This document shows, piece after piece, positions 11,469 through 22,444 of a stretch of 64,000 bases of DNA (the stretch's first letter is position 1; each line of letters opens with the position of its first letter). The translations under genes and the position numbers were made by a program. Under the pieces are notes generated by a model that was given only the letters and a program-made list of their open reading frames with translations, did not search any database and had not been told where the DNA came from. Where the stretch lies: assembly GCA_018343915.1 (NCBI GenBank), contig JABRWF010000004.1:620001-684000 (forward strand). Direction: 5' to 3'. The stretch comes from Agroathelia rolfsii. Its lineage: Eukaryota; Basidiomycota; Agaricomycetes; Amylocorticiales; Amylocorticiaceae.

Positions 11469-13462
11469 ATGCTTCCTATTACTGAGTTGCATTTCGTTGC
11501 GTGCGGTATCGCGACCTGCGCTGCTACCGTGGGCTACAATGTTGCCCGTCGGTATGCTGGTACAAGCCATACGCCGTCCTCCTGGTTGCCTAACATCTCT
11601 AAACTGCACATTCGCCGTCTGTCTTTCAATGGTATTGACCCATCATCCTACACGCAGGAGGAGCCGGTACTTGTCAGGCGGCCCTCGCTGAAACGAAAGT
11701 TGTCCGAGGACGACTACGCTGATGTTGGTGTCAACGCTTGAGTTTGTGAGATGCGTCAGAACCAGAATGCTGATGTGCCTATGGATTTGATCACACAGGT
11801 TGAGATGTCCAGTGAGAAACGACGAAGGACACCTCCCTCCACGCATACATCTCTGGTACATGTGTTTTCCGAACCCCAAAGCGTAATACGCAGACTTACC
11901 TAGAGCCTGAAGACTGAAGAGATAGCAAGATTCCTGGATAATGAGGCCTATGTATTGGTAAGGGGAAAGTAGAGACCGCAACATTTGCACGCCTTGAGAT
12001 TATCTCTTGAACGTTTAGATTTCGCATAATGGACCGGAAGAGGCAGTAGAAGAAGATATCGTCTCAAGCCGCGTCATCCCCCTCGAGGACTCCAAGTCCA
12101 GTGAGGACACAATCGTAGTAATTGACGATGTCGAGTCGTCCACTAAAGCTGAGGAGCTTTCGGATATAGACTCTGCTATTGACTTTACCACATCGAACAC
12201 ACTTGTGATGACGACGGACATCACCGCATCCCAGACAGATCCAGTAGATATCTGCCAAGAAGATGAGGTTTCTACAGATAGAGCATTAGACCTACCTCCA
12301 GTGAATACCCACGATACTCCGGATAGAGTATCGAAAGACGTAGAAAAGACGTCCACTCCACCTGCTGAAGAAATTCTGACAGTTGCCCCCGAGGTATCCT
12401 TTTCATGAAACTTGCTTGAATCGTGCCGACGACTGACATCATTTTTCAGCTCACAAATACCAAATTAGACGATCAAAAGACCCCTACTATTGCTACAGTA
12501 AGTTATTAATCATGCCATCACATCTATATAGATCCTCAACAATGCAAATAGCCGCCTCCAAAACCCCGTGGATTTGCTAGCTTCGCTTCATCCTCATCTT
12601 CACCATTCAGGATCGCTCAGGCTGCTGGTAGCACTGAGCCACGTACCAACCCCTTCCTTTCCTCTTCACCATCGACACCTGGCGCCAAGAACGCGCTTGA
12701 AACGCCCGAGAGCTTTGACGTCTCAAGATTCCAGAAATTTATAGCGCCTGACTCGGGTAGTAGCGAAAAGATGGACCCGAGTCCATGGTCTTGTAAGTTA
12801 AACCATGAATTCATTTACATGTATCCTGGAGTACTGAGCGGACATCTATCTTATACCAGCGCTCCCCGAGCTCGTTGCTGGAACTTACAGAACCGGCGAG
12901 GAGGACGAAGAGCGTCTACTTGAGGTCAAGGGCACTAAGCTGTTTGTAAAGCGCGGACACCGCGACTTTGGAGATGGGATGTACGGCAATGTAAGACTAT
13001 TGAAGCATCGCGAAAATGGGGCCGAGAGAATTAGTAAGTCCATATTACTGGACATCCACTGCCTGTGTGAAACTCAGAGTGCCGACGACTGACAACCATT
13101 TAGTATTCCGAAGGGAACCTTTATGGCAGGCCTCGATGAATATTACTATCCGACGGTCTATAGACACCGCGTCGATAGCATCGGGTGTCAAGCACGCATG
13201 GGACGCTGCGGAAAACATCCTGCGTGTTATTGTCTGCGAACCGTCAGAAACGAACAACGGGCAGCCGGAAATTGTCATTTATGCTCTCAAGGTCAGCCAT
13301 CACCGTTGCTTCTTCTCTCCTTGGAACGCGTTTCATGTTGTTCTAATGCTTCCACCCCTTCCTCTGTAGTCCGGACGCGCATCGAAGGATGAGTTTCGCG
13401 CGTTTGCGGAGTCCTTAACAGGATCTTCCCCTGCCCGTACCACAGATATCTCACCACTATGA
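11469..13462 (+). CDS. RanBP1-domain protein (Yrb2/RanBP3-like)
   Basis: Likely Ran-GTP binding co-factor in nuclear transport. Exons 11469-11723, 11799-11855, 11904-11957, 12019-12393, 12450-12497, 12552-12792, 12860-13033, 13104-13291, 13370-13462 give 494 residues. The RanBP1 domain covers roughly residues 345-480: GTYRTGEEDEERLLEVKGTK, then GNVRLLKHRENG, IIFRREPLWQASMNI, and a C-terminal helix DEFRAFAESL. The middle is acidic and Ser/Thr-rich with FG-like PRGFASFAS. Near the N terminus are basic SLKRKLSEDD and EKRRRTPP runs typical of nuclear proteins. Unusually, the first 25 residues are hydrophobic. The 54-base exon 3 was inferred from clean splice sites and phase. Domain call is firm; the Yrb2/RanBP3 subtype is inferred from the C-terminal domain position. 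Confidence 0.82.
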
Positions 13463-13880
13463 CAAATTATGATGACGATTACTATATGCGTATATGTTAT
13501 TTGCCCCTCGACTCGGGTAGTCGAGGGACGAGAGGGACGATCTCATAATATGAATATGGTATAATAGTTGTAAACTCAATTCAAGATCAATCAATCATTA
13601 TATTTGGATCATCGTGAAATGTAAAAGCCATTAATCGAGAGAAGAGTTATCGATGAATGAATAGATGATACACATCATAACTGGAGAGATCTCGCTTAAA
13701 ATATAGACTCGCATGAATGAATGAAATATATAGACGCAAGGATGATGTGTGGATGGACGCGGGTGATATGCAGAGTTTTTCGACATGCAGTAGTATATGC
13801 GTTAGGAAGGGCTAGCCAGGGGCAAGATGCATGCGTTGTCGTAAAGTAGCAGCAAATCCATTGGATCCAAGAGAAGATCA
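13463..13880. other. Convergent 3' region
   Basis: About 420 AT-rich bases between the 3' ends of the RanBP1-domain gene and the Kre9-like gene. It holds a short self-complementary stretch around 13505-13530 (ctcgactcgggtagtcgag), possibly a 3' end structure. No gene. Confidence 0.5.
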
Positions 13881-14737
13881 TCAGAGAAGCGACGTGAATG
13901 CCAAAGCGACGGCGGATAGGGAGAGAAGAGCCGCCGAGTTGAGCACAACACCCGCAGCGGCGGCGGAAGTGCTGGAGGAAGCGGATGTAGCAGAGGAGGC
14001 TGTGGCGGAGCCTGTAGCGGTCGATTTACCCACGGCAGAAGTAACCAGCTTGGTGCCTGTACTGACTCCCGAACTTCCCACGGTGGCGACGGAACCAGCT
14101 GCTGCGGTGGTCTGACTGGACGAGCCCGACACGGTGCTAGCGACGAAGTTGGTATTGAGGAGGGTGCCGTAGCCGCACGGCACTGTCTGGTTACCGAGCG
14201 TGGTCGTATTCAGAGGCGCGGTCGAGCTGCCATCCTTGCCGGCGATGGTGAAGCGTGCAGTCCACTGGTTATCGTCATCACTGACACCGGTAGCAGAGAA
14301 TTGATAGAAGTAAATAGCAGAGTTAGGGGTCACCTAAAAATAACGACTATCTTTAGCAAATAGCCAGTAATTTTTCGACAGGAGTGGAGGCTTACCTGGG
14401 GGCACGTATAGTCGAAGGTTGTGTCACTAGACGAAGTAGCATCGATACCGGTGGCAACAGCTAGAAATCGTGGATGGTAAGATTATGTTGCAAATTGATA
14501 GCAATAGGTGGCTAACATACTTGCAAGGGGAATCATGTCAAAGTTACCACCCGTCATGAGCTGGATGGTCATATTCTTCCATTTACCGGTGGTATCGGGT
14601 GTCCACACGATATGGCACGTGGTGCCTTCGTTGAACGAGTCGCCATCGCCGGGGTCAGTGGGACTGACCTGAGCACTAACAATAGAGGCGAAAGCCAGGG
14701 ACAAAATAGAGAAAGAGAAAGCAGAAAAGGCTAGCAT
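13881..14737 (-). CDS. GPI-anchored Kre9/Knh1-like cell-surface protein
   Basis: Small secreted, probably GPI-anchored wall or matrix protein. Exons 14737-14521, 14460-14396, 14333-13881 give 244 residues. A signal peptide ends near SIVSAQ (about residue 22). The N-terminal domain has the Kre9/Knh1-like pattern: PGDGDSFNEGTTCHIVWTPD, then a KNMTIQLMTG strand, and a C-terminal VTPNSAIYFYQFSATG block. The tail is Ser/Thr/Ala-rich and ends in a hydrophobic segment (AALLSLSAVALAFTSLL) that fits a GPI-attachment signal. In yeast the Kre9 family takes part in beta-1,6-glucan assembly; in mushrooms such proteins form a large Ser/Thr-rich family of unclear role, so function here is inferred. It shares a 466-base divergent upstream region with the mitochondrial carrier. 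Confidence 0.82.
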
Positions 14738-15203
14738 GTTTAACAGATTAATGGGTATCTGAAAATAGCTGGTGGAGTGGGTATTAGTCGAGAAAAAGTA
14801 AGCGCCGGCGGCCAAAGCTGATAATGCAGTATCAAGCACGGACCTGATGGTGGTTTCTGGGAAGTAGGGAATTGAACGAATGACCTGTTTTAAGGAGCGA
14901 CAGGATAGGGGATACTGTAAAGCTGCCTAGGGGTTGGTGCGACACTGGCTGGCGGGCACACAACGATGGCTGACGGGAGAAGGAGGACAAGGCTGGATTA
15001 ATCCTGGGCAACTCGGATACGCGGATAACAGCCAGCAGCGGGACCAGGGACGGCTGATGTAAGCCGGAAGCAATGGTTGATTGGCAGCTTCGGAGCATCA
15101 TACCATCATCGACACATCATCAATCACTCTGACGCTCTCATCCCGAGCCCCGAGAGACTCTGAGTGGCTCCTGCTGCGTGTATTGCGTATCTTGTCTCTA
15201 ACC
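14738..15203. promoter_or_regulatory. Divergent promoter region
   Basis: 466 bases between the start codons of the Kre9-like gene and the carrier gene. Both promoters must lie here. A frame on the minus strand (14832-15101) has no coding likeness. Confidence 0.5.
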
Positions 15204-16938
15204 ATGACTACGAATAATGATAACGATAAGCAAGGTATGTAGAATATACCAGCAAGTTAGGAATACTGAGTACTCACATATAATACCCTTCAACACTCCA
15301 GCTGCTGCACTCGATCCAACCGTCGACTTCATTGCGGGGACTGTCGCAGGTGGGGATCAGTCTGAATCAACGAGTGAATGATTGAGTAGTGACCCTCACT
15401 GTATTTGGAATGGTAATCAGGCGTTGTTGGACTTGTTTCTGGATACCCATTTGACACAGGTACGTGCTATCACTTGTCGTACCATGATATCTCATACGAT
15501 GGTTGCCCAGTGAAAGTGCGACTCCAGAGCCCACAACATGCGCACAAGTACCGCGGAACATTCCATGCTATCAATAAGATTATGCGCGAGGAGCGCTTAT
15601 TTGGCCTGTACAAGGGCATCATGTCGCCGCTGGTAAATACCTTTACCATGCTCCTATCCGTCAGACAGCGACGTCCTAATCTATAGTATTTCGTCGACGC
15701 TCTATGTTGACACAAGCCCGATTATCCTGCTAACGTTTTATCTGAAAATTAGGCCACTTGTGCATTGTTGAACGGCATGGTATTCTCCTCGTACAAGTTC
15801 TTCATCAATTTACAGACGCATGATCCCAAAGTGACGCCGACCATTGCCCAAGTGGCCTTGGCGGGCGCTGGAACCGGGATTGCGTGTTCGTGAGTTGCTT
15901 AAACGGTTGCCGAGCGTGTTTCATGCATACAATTAACGGCTCTTCTAAACACGGCTATTAGAATCATCATGTCTCCAGTGGAATTGATAAAGATCCAACA
16001 ACAGACCATTACCTCGCGGGATTCACCCCTAGCAAAGTCCGCTCTACAGGTTGCGTCGCGGATATACCGCCGACACGGGATACTTGGGCTCTATCGCGGC
16101 GTAGTCTCCACTGCCCTGCGAGATTTGGGCTATGGTTCGTATTTTGCAATGGTGGGTGATTCTTCTCTTCCAAGCTTATTAAAAATTAATGACATATTTT
16201 TTTGAATAAAAGTATGAGTTTACCTGCAGATCATTCAAACCACCCCGCACATCTCCCGAGAACCAAGACCACACCTCGATCATTGCCGAAGTTGAAGATG
16301 ATATACACACGCTCTCTTGGCCTGTGCTCATGCTTGCTGGTGGGCTCGCAGGGCTCGCAGGGTGGATTACGACATTCCCATTTGACGTGATTAAGACGCG
16401 CATCCAGAATTCTGGAGTGGATTTGTCCCCCATTGCAAACACAAGTCATGTGTCGCCGTCATCATCACTGTATATGAACCCGCAGTCATCTCTGATTCCA
16501 GCAGGGGCATCATCTCAGCATAGATCCATGTCGACTCGGATGAGCAGTGGAGCGGCAGAAGCAACGATGCCAGGTGGTCATGCAAATCCATACCGTGGCA
16601 TTATATCGACGACGGTAGCCTCTTACCGCGCAGAAGGTTTAGGGGTCTTTTGGAAAGGTCTAGCGCCGACCCTGCTCAGGTGGGCTCGAACTCTTATTCA
16701 TTCACTTCATCAGAAACCTTGTTTTCTTGTTTTTGTATACTCGTATGCAATTTGCGCTGGTGGCGTAAAACCCATCTGCCAGCGCATGCTCTTTCATGTT
16801 TCTCCTTTCTGTCATTCTTTTTTTCTCCTTGCAAACTTCTATTGCTCATGATGGTCTAACACAACCATATCTAGGTCAATTCCTGTAAATATGCTCACTT
16901 TCCTGACTTTCGAAACCGTCGCGCATGCACTATCTTAA
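15204..16938 (+). CDS. Mitochondrial carrier family (SLC25) transporter
   Basis: Six-helix inner-membrane carrier of three repeats. Exons 15204-15234, 15302-15349, 15421-15459, 15511-15632, 15753-15889, 15962-16151, 16213-16679, 16875-16938 give 365 residues. Repeat 1 has GYPFDTVKVRLQ followed by RGTFHAINKIMREE and GLYKGIMSPL. Repeat 2 has SPVELIKIQQQ with GLYRGVVSTALRD. Repeat 3 has TFPFDVIKTRIQ with VFWKGLAPTLLR. These are the Px[D/E]xx[K/R] signatures. The overall pattern resembles the carnitine/acylcarnitine and YMC-type amino-acid branch, but the substrate is not certain. Longer than the usual 300 residues because of a Ser-rich loop insert of about 60 residues after the third signature. 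Confidence 0.88.
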
Positions 16939-17849
16939 TATCTCGGGAGCCATTGGGATGCCCGTATGAAATGCTGCGTATATACGCATGCCCGCTGTGC
17001 ATACACCCGTGTCTACGAAGCCATCGGTTGATCATCGTCCCGGGGAAGAATGGGGCGGGTCTAACACTGGAATACTAGTGGCAGTACCCCATCCCCTGGA
17101 TCAAAGATCCTCCAACCCTTAACTTTACCTCAATCCCCTCTTTCCTCATCATCGGACCTATGTTCATTCGATCCGTCTATCTATTTATTCATCCATTCTA
17201 ATGGAGATGACGAACATTCCATGTATGATTATCACACTACCACAGTTTTCATCCATAGTGCTATGCCACTAGCGCGTATCATCATCTTGGATTCTTCCAT
17301 AATACACGCATTGGTTACCCTTTGAAATGTCTCATCTCCTTGTGCAAGCATACATACCCGCACCGAACTCCCTGCATCAGGACTGACTACACCATCCTTT
17401 TCTTAGTGTTACGTTTTAGTTTACGGCAGTTGTATGAATGTCCTTAGCGCGTGAGTCGTGTGATGATATGACTGTATTTACGGCCACTGGACCGCCGATA
17501 CGGAATTAGTTTGGGCTGAATTATTATCAGACCTGCTATAATAATACATGTGCGTCAAGACCTTCGCTTTCCCATGATCGGGGAGGGGTTTGAGTGCTTG
17601 ACAAGTGTGTGATTTTCAGAAGCGAGCCAGCCAGCCAGGTTCAATAAGAAAAGGAAGATTTTATTCTGCTTGACATTGTACTTGATCGCGGTACGCCGAT
17701 AAACGGATGTGGTACAAACTATGACAGCCCGGCAGATCTAAAGGCCAATAGCCACCTTGGTTTTTCACACAAAAAGTCGCTGCTTTTACCCGGGAAGCAG
17801 CCAATCAGAAGCTGAGAAGGTCACATGAACCTTGGTAGAGTCGATGACT

Positions 17850-18270
17850 TGTGGTAGCTAAATCTCTGCTGTGTATCATCTTTATCCGTACCACGTTCAA
17901 GTACAACGACAAATGGAAATGCAATCTAACTTTTAAACTTATGGCTGGCTCGCTATTTTCATAGGTAGCTCAAGTTTCTGGGAGGAAGCCTAGAATGGAA
18001 TTATGAATGCATTTCAGAAACAAATTCAACTAGTATGCGTGTAACACTCACAGAAAGCAAGCTCCCACGATTTTACTGTGAGTACCCTATTGGTAGTACC
18101 GACTTGAAGGCTTAAAAATGAGGGTACTTCAGTGAGATTACTATGAATATGTCAAACCAAATTTGGACGATATTGCACTTTGGCTAGTATATCAACGTCA
18201 AAATCACAGACAGGGGTCTGTATGTATTACAATACTATATATACACTAGCACGAGATGCATTGAGCTACA
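17850..18270 (+). repeat. Dispersed degenerate repeat, copy 1
   Basis: Shares ordered blocks with 36850-37150: a ccgtacc...caagtacaac(g/a)acaa block, a tatg(g)ctgg..ggctcgct block, a gggaggaa block, then an acacagg/acaggggt block followed by actatata..cactag. Divergence is large (I would guess about one third of positions). No coding capacity or clear ends. Confidence 0.45.
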
Positions 18271-21200
18271 TTGCAAGAATGTAGTCTGCGCTGCTATAGG
18301 GGTTAGTAATTCAATTTGCTGTTATGCATGTAGTACTAAGGAAACTTGAAAGAGACTCGGACTCGGACTCGGCCGAAAAAAAAAAAAAAAAAAAAAAACA
18401 TAGTACCCTCCAACACATGCTTGAAAGCAACCCCAGAAGATAAACCCAAAAAAGACAACTAAACATCCACGGATGTACCAGTGGAAAGAAGGAAGGGTAC
18501 TCAGTTTCCAACTTGAGACGAGAATAAAAGGAGATGGTACTATCCATTAGATAACGCAATCGTGTATCCGCCAGTATGAATTGAAATTGATGGTGGCAGA
18601 GCTGCATCACAAGAGTCGGGTGTAGATACTGAAAAAATTTGAAACAAACGAAGAAAGAAGAAGAAACATAATGCATTGAAACTGAAAGCATACAATAGAT
18701 CGTCGACTTGAACATGGCCGTAGCCCAAAGGCAAAAAGAAGGGCTGCAAAACGGGGTTCGACCCAGAGTCTTATCGTGATAAAAGAGTGTCCGAGGAAAA
18801 CCCGTTAGTAGTTACATCATCCTATGCTGCTACAATACACATCCGTATACGAGATTGAGAAAAATGAGCACCATACCCGATCTGTTTGCGGCGCAAGAAG
18901 AATTGGATAGGGACCCATCGCCCAGGCGTATGCTCCAAAGAAGCGCAGACAATGTACAGATTGGGTCGTTATGATAGGCTCTCGAGTCGATCAACTTGAA
19001 CGTTTGGTTTATTTTAGTAGAAGATATACAAAAGAGGAGCTTCGTAGACCACAGTTGATACAAATTATCAAGGGTATTGGGAGACTGAGAAAGTCCAAAA
19101 CAGTCAAAGACCTAAATATCTGCTTGCAAGAATCCGTGAGAAGAACGAGACAACGACAATTCAACAGGTAGTTGCCAATACCAGCGAGCAGTGCGCTGGT
19201 GCAAACTCCGATCGTAGCCTATGGCGTCGGTTTTATGATGTGCAGAGATAATCTTCATAACAAAGACGTCGGCTTCATCAATCAACTCGAAGAAGGAAAG
19301 AGGGTTGAGCGCATAGACGGAGTATGGCAGGTCGGGTGCTATGTGTAATGCCAGTGCAGGAAAATTAGAGGAACAAAAGCAACTTCGTTCGTGATGTCGA
19401 AGACGTACTGAGAAAATATTGATATTGCCGATGATGGTAGATTAGACAGTCAATTGCTAGTGTTAATAACATAGAAAAAACTGGGTCATAAATCATAAAA
19501 ATTGAAACACGTGTGGGTACGAAGAAGAAGAAGCAAGGGCGTAAAACCTAGTAAGGCGAAAGGGCTTAGAAAATAGGAAGCATGGTCGTGTTATCCGTAT
19601 CGAGATCAGTTGGCAATATATGCACATCCTGAGGGAAATAGCTTGGAAGCAAGAAGGGAAAACATACTAAGCTATATTAAAAAACAAACCAATAGATGTA
19701 AACAGGATCGAAGTAAGAGAAGAAGAAAAATAAAAATATGGTAATCAAAAAAGTCTATGATTAATTACATCACACTTGGCGGCTTTGCATTCATGCGTGA
19801 ATGCAACCGAAAATTGGGTTCTAGTCCGATCCATAACAGAGGAAGAAAAACATATAGGGCCACCATCGACAGAAAGTGTATGTTATGAAGGTTGTTTATG
19901 CTTTGAGCAGATGATCATACAGCGTCTTTCGCTCGACCGATGCCTCGCGCAGGGCTCTTGAGAAGAGGGAGAAAGGAACAACAATAGTCAGCAAGGGAAT
20001 CCAAGAAAGGCAAACGAGCCTAACGAATTATAGGCTTAGTTGGTACGAGACGCCAAGAGGCCTGGGATGGTATAGGCTTCGAAAACGATAAGATCCAAAA
20101 ATAACAGAACAAGTGTGTATACAATGACCTATACGCCACTTGGCGGTACGGGTTCCGATCCTTTCCCGCCTGAATCGCAAGGTACTATCTCCTGAATGGA
20201 AAAGCTTGAACCCGCAATACCGTCTACTACGTCATCATTATCAATCAATCAAATCAAGAAGGAAATGAAAAAGGGGGGATTGGGATTTTCGGGTATAGAG
20301 CGCAGGTGGATCCCTATGAGTGCTCAATGCGTGCGACGACGGATGAACAGAGGAAACGTTGTACCTGATAAGGCTGTGAAGCACCGAGAAAAAGATGCCG
20401 GTGATGAAAGGTCGGCAATAAGACTGTGTACATGTGTTGGTGTGCTGGCGTATGGAGGTACACGGTGGTCGTAAATTGTTAGTGGTGCATCACCATATCA
20501 TGTCAGTTACAGTGCATCCGGTCGCGTATGTCAGCAGTGCAGTACAAACAATCAACAGAACGCATAACACACGCGTGATCAGCACCGGCAAAGTCTATCG
20601 CCATGGAAGGCGAACTCGGAAAAGGAAGGAGGGTTTCGACTTGCGGCAAACCCAAACACGGGCGGCGTGCATCCCCACTGGCAGATAGTATGGGTGTTCC
20701 CCGTGTATGGGTGTGTATGCGGCGTGGGACCATTAGGTCGATCGGACCGGGAGAAGAAAGGAGTAAAATGAAAAGAAGAGAAAGAAGGAAGAAAGAAAGA
20801 AAGAAAGAGAGTTCCTGAATGGGATATGTAGATCGCTTGTTTCCAAAAGTCCTATTGTATGATTCGTGCTGTTCTCTTCGATAGATGGTCGTTTCATAAA
20901 ACATAACCGGTATCTTCCAGCTGAGCTTGGCCGACCTGGACCTCATCTACCCTTAGCCCAAGGATATGTGTATAGCCTTGGCTGGTCTCGTCCGGGTTCT
21001 AGGCTCCTCAGGGCGCGAATGCGAGGGTGCTGCTGTAATAGTTTATGTATTGACAACATAAATTATCCAGAGAAACGAGTTCGTGATGTCCATTTCCTCG
21101 GGATCCAGACTATTAGCTCTGTCGCCGCAGTGCCAGTGAGCGTCAAAAAAAACGCAGCCATTTTGAAGATGCCCCTTATCCATCTTTGCCCGTAAAGAGA

Positions 21201-21555
21201 CGGCGGACAAACGAATACCTCCCGTTGGTCACCCGACCATACCAGACCGGCCCGATTCAGCAGTACTCCATTCAAATCTACGCCGACGAATTTCGATTCT
21301 TCCAAACCATCCCTGAAGACTTTGACAACAGCGCTGAAGGGAAGGAGAAGAAGATTAGACACATGTACTAGTAGTCTTTCAAATTGAATACAATCCGCAG
21401 CAGGGCATAGCATAGCATAGCATATACTCACCCATGTAAATGTAACAAGTCATACAAACAACAGCACGCGACCGCCCCATCACCATCTCTGTCCAGACCC
21501 CCCAATCCATTCACTTGTTGTTGGCAATCACCGCCCCAGGCCCTCGGAGTCTCGC

Positions 21556-21595
21556 TCATTCATTCATTCGTTCGTTCGTTCGCTCGCTCGCTCGC
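21556..21595. repeat. Tetranucleotide microsatellite
   Basis: Runs of attc, gttc and gctc units in succession, a microsatellite drifting by single substitutions. Confidence 0.85.
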
Positions 21596-22106
21596 GATCA
21601 ACGCGGGCGCGGATCACAAACTGACAACGGCCAAGTGTATTCGGCATCCCGGCAATCTGGGTCCTAGGGCGCGGGCGGATCTAAAAAAAAAAAAAACCAC
21701 CCATCTCTGGGGACAGACAGGGCCCCACAACGTAGGCACATACGACGACTCTAAAATCATCCGGGGTAGGTTCATCCATCTGTCCGTCACCGCAGCCAGC
21801 GCGTGCCAGTCAGTCCATCCGACTATCTGCCCGAACAACACATGAGCGGACTGCAGGTGGCTCTCCGTTGCCACCCCCGTTCACGGTGACGATTACGCAA
21901 GAGACAGGAGTGGAAACCCGAGGGGGGGGGGGGCGAGGATGGGACGGAACAATCTGTTGCACGGAGAAGAAAGGGAGACAGCGCCGGGCAAGGTAGGATT
22001 TGATACAGGAAATTCGATATTGAGATTGTCGAGATTATAGCACATATACATTTATCTTTTTAAAAGTAAATCGTTCGTCGTAATGTACACAATCTGAATC
22101 CGTGCG

Positions 22107-22136
22107 TGGATGGATGGATGGATGGATGGATGGATG
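22107..22136. repeat. (GGAT)n microsatellite
   Basis: About seven uninterrupted ggat units. Confidence 0.9.
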
Positions 22137-22444
22137 TTGCCAAGCGCGATGCGAAGGAAAATGTTGTCGTACGAATGAGACAGGAGACGGAGAGGAAGAG
22201 AGAGCTCGGAAGAGTGAATATGGATGTTTGCCTTGACCAATTCGCGTTGGACCAAATATAAGGAGGAGCTAAAATACATACAACACAAAAAATAATGTCG
22301 ACAGTGGAAACCCAGAAAACCGCAGAGATGAAAAGAATAAAAAAAAGCAAGGTCAAGCCAAAAAAACATGGGATACAAGACATTGGTGAAGCCGTAGTGG
22401 TAATGGTAGTGGCGATGGCGATGGTGAAAGGCAGGTTGTGCAAG

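Larger units (their letters stand above)
16939..22444. other. Long gene-poor region with simple repeats
   Basis: About 5.5 kb without a convincing gene. Frames here (for example 20503-20946 minus and 21063-21431 minus) are driven by low complexity and lack motifs or splice partners. Contents: a degenerate dispersed repeat (17850-18270), a 20-odd base poly-A run near 18376, a purine-rich tract at 20760-20815, (gcata)n near 21405-21425, a tetranucleotide tract at 21556-21595 and (ggat)n at 22107-22136. Part of it may be long untranslated regions of flanking genes or non-coding RNA; nothing in the bases decides this. Confidence 0.55.

Noticed and set aside
18745..18800. ggggttcgaccc looked like a tRNA T-arm
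   Set aside because: The T-stem does not pair beyond one base on either strand and no D-arm, anticodon arm or acceptor stem can be drawn.
20503..20946. 147-codon open frame on the minus strand
   Set aside because: Composition follows a polypurine/polypyrimidine tract; no motif, splice partner or promoter context.
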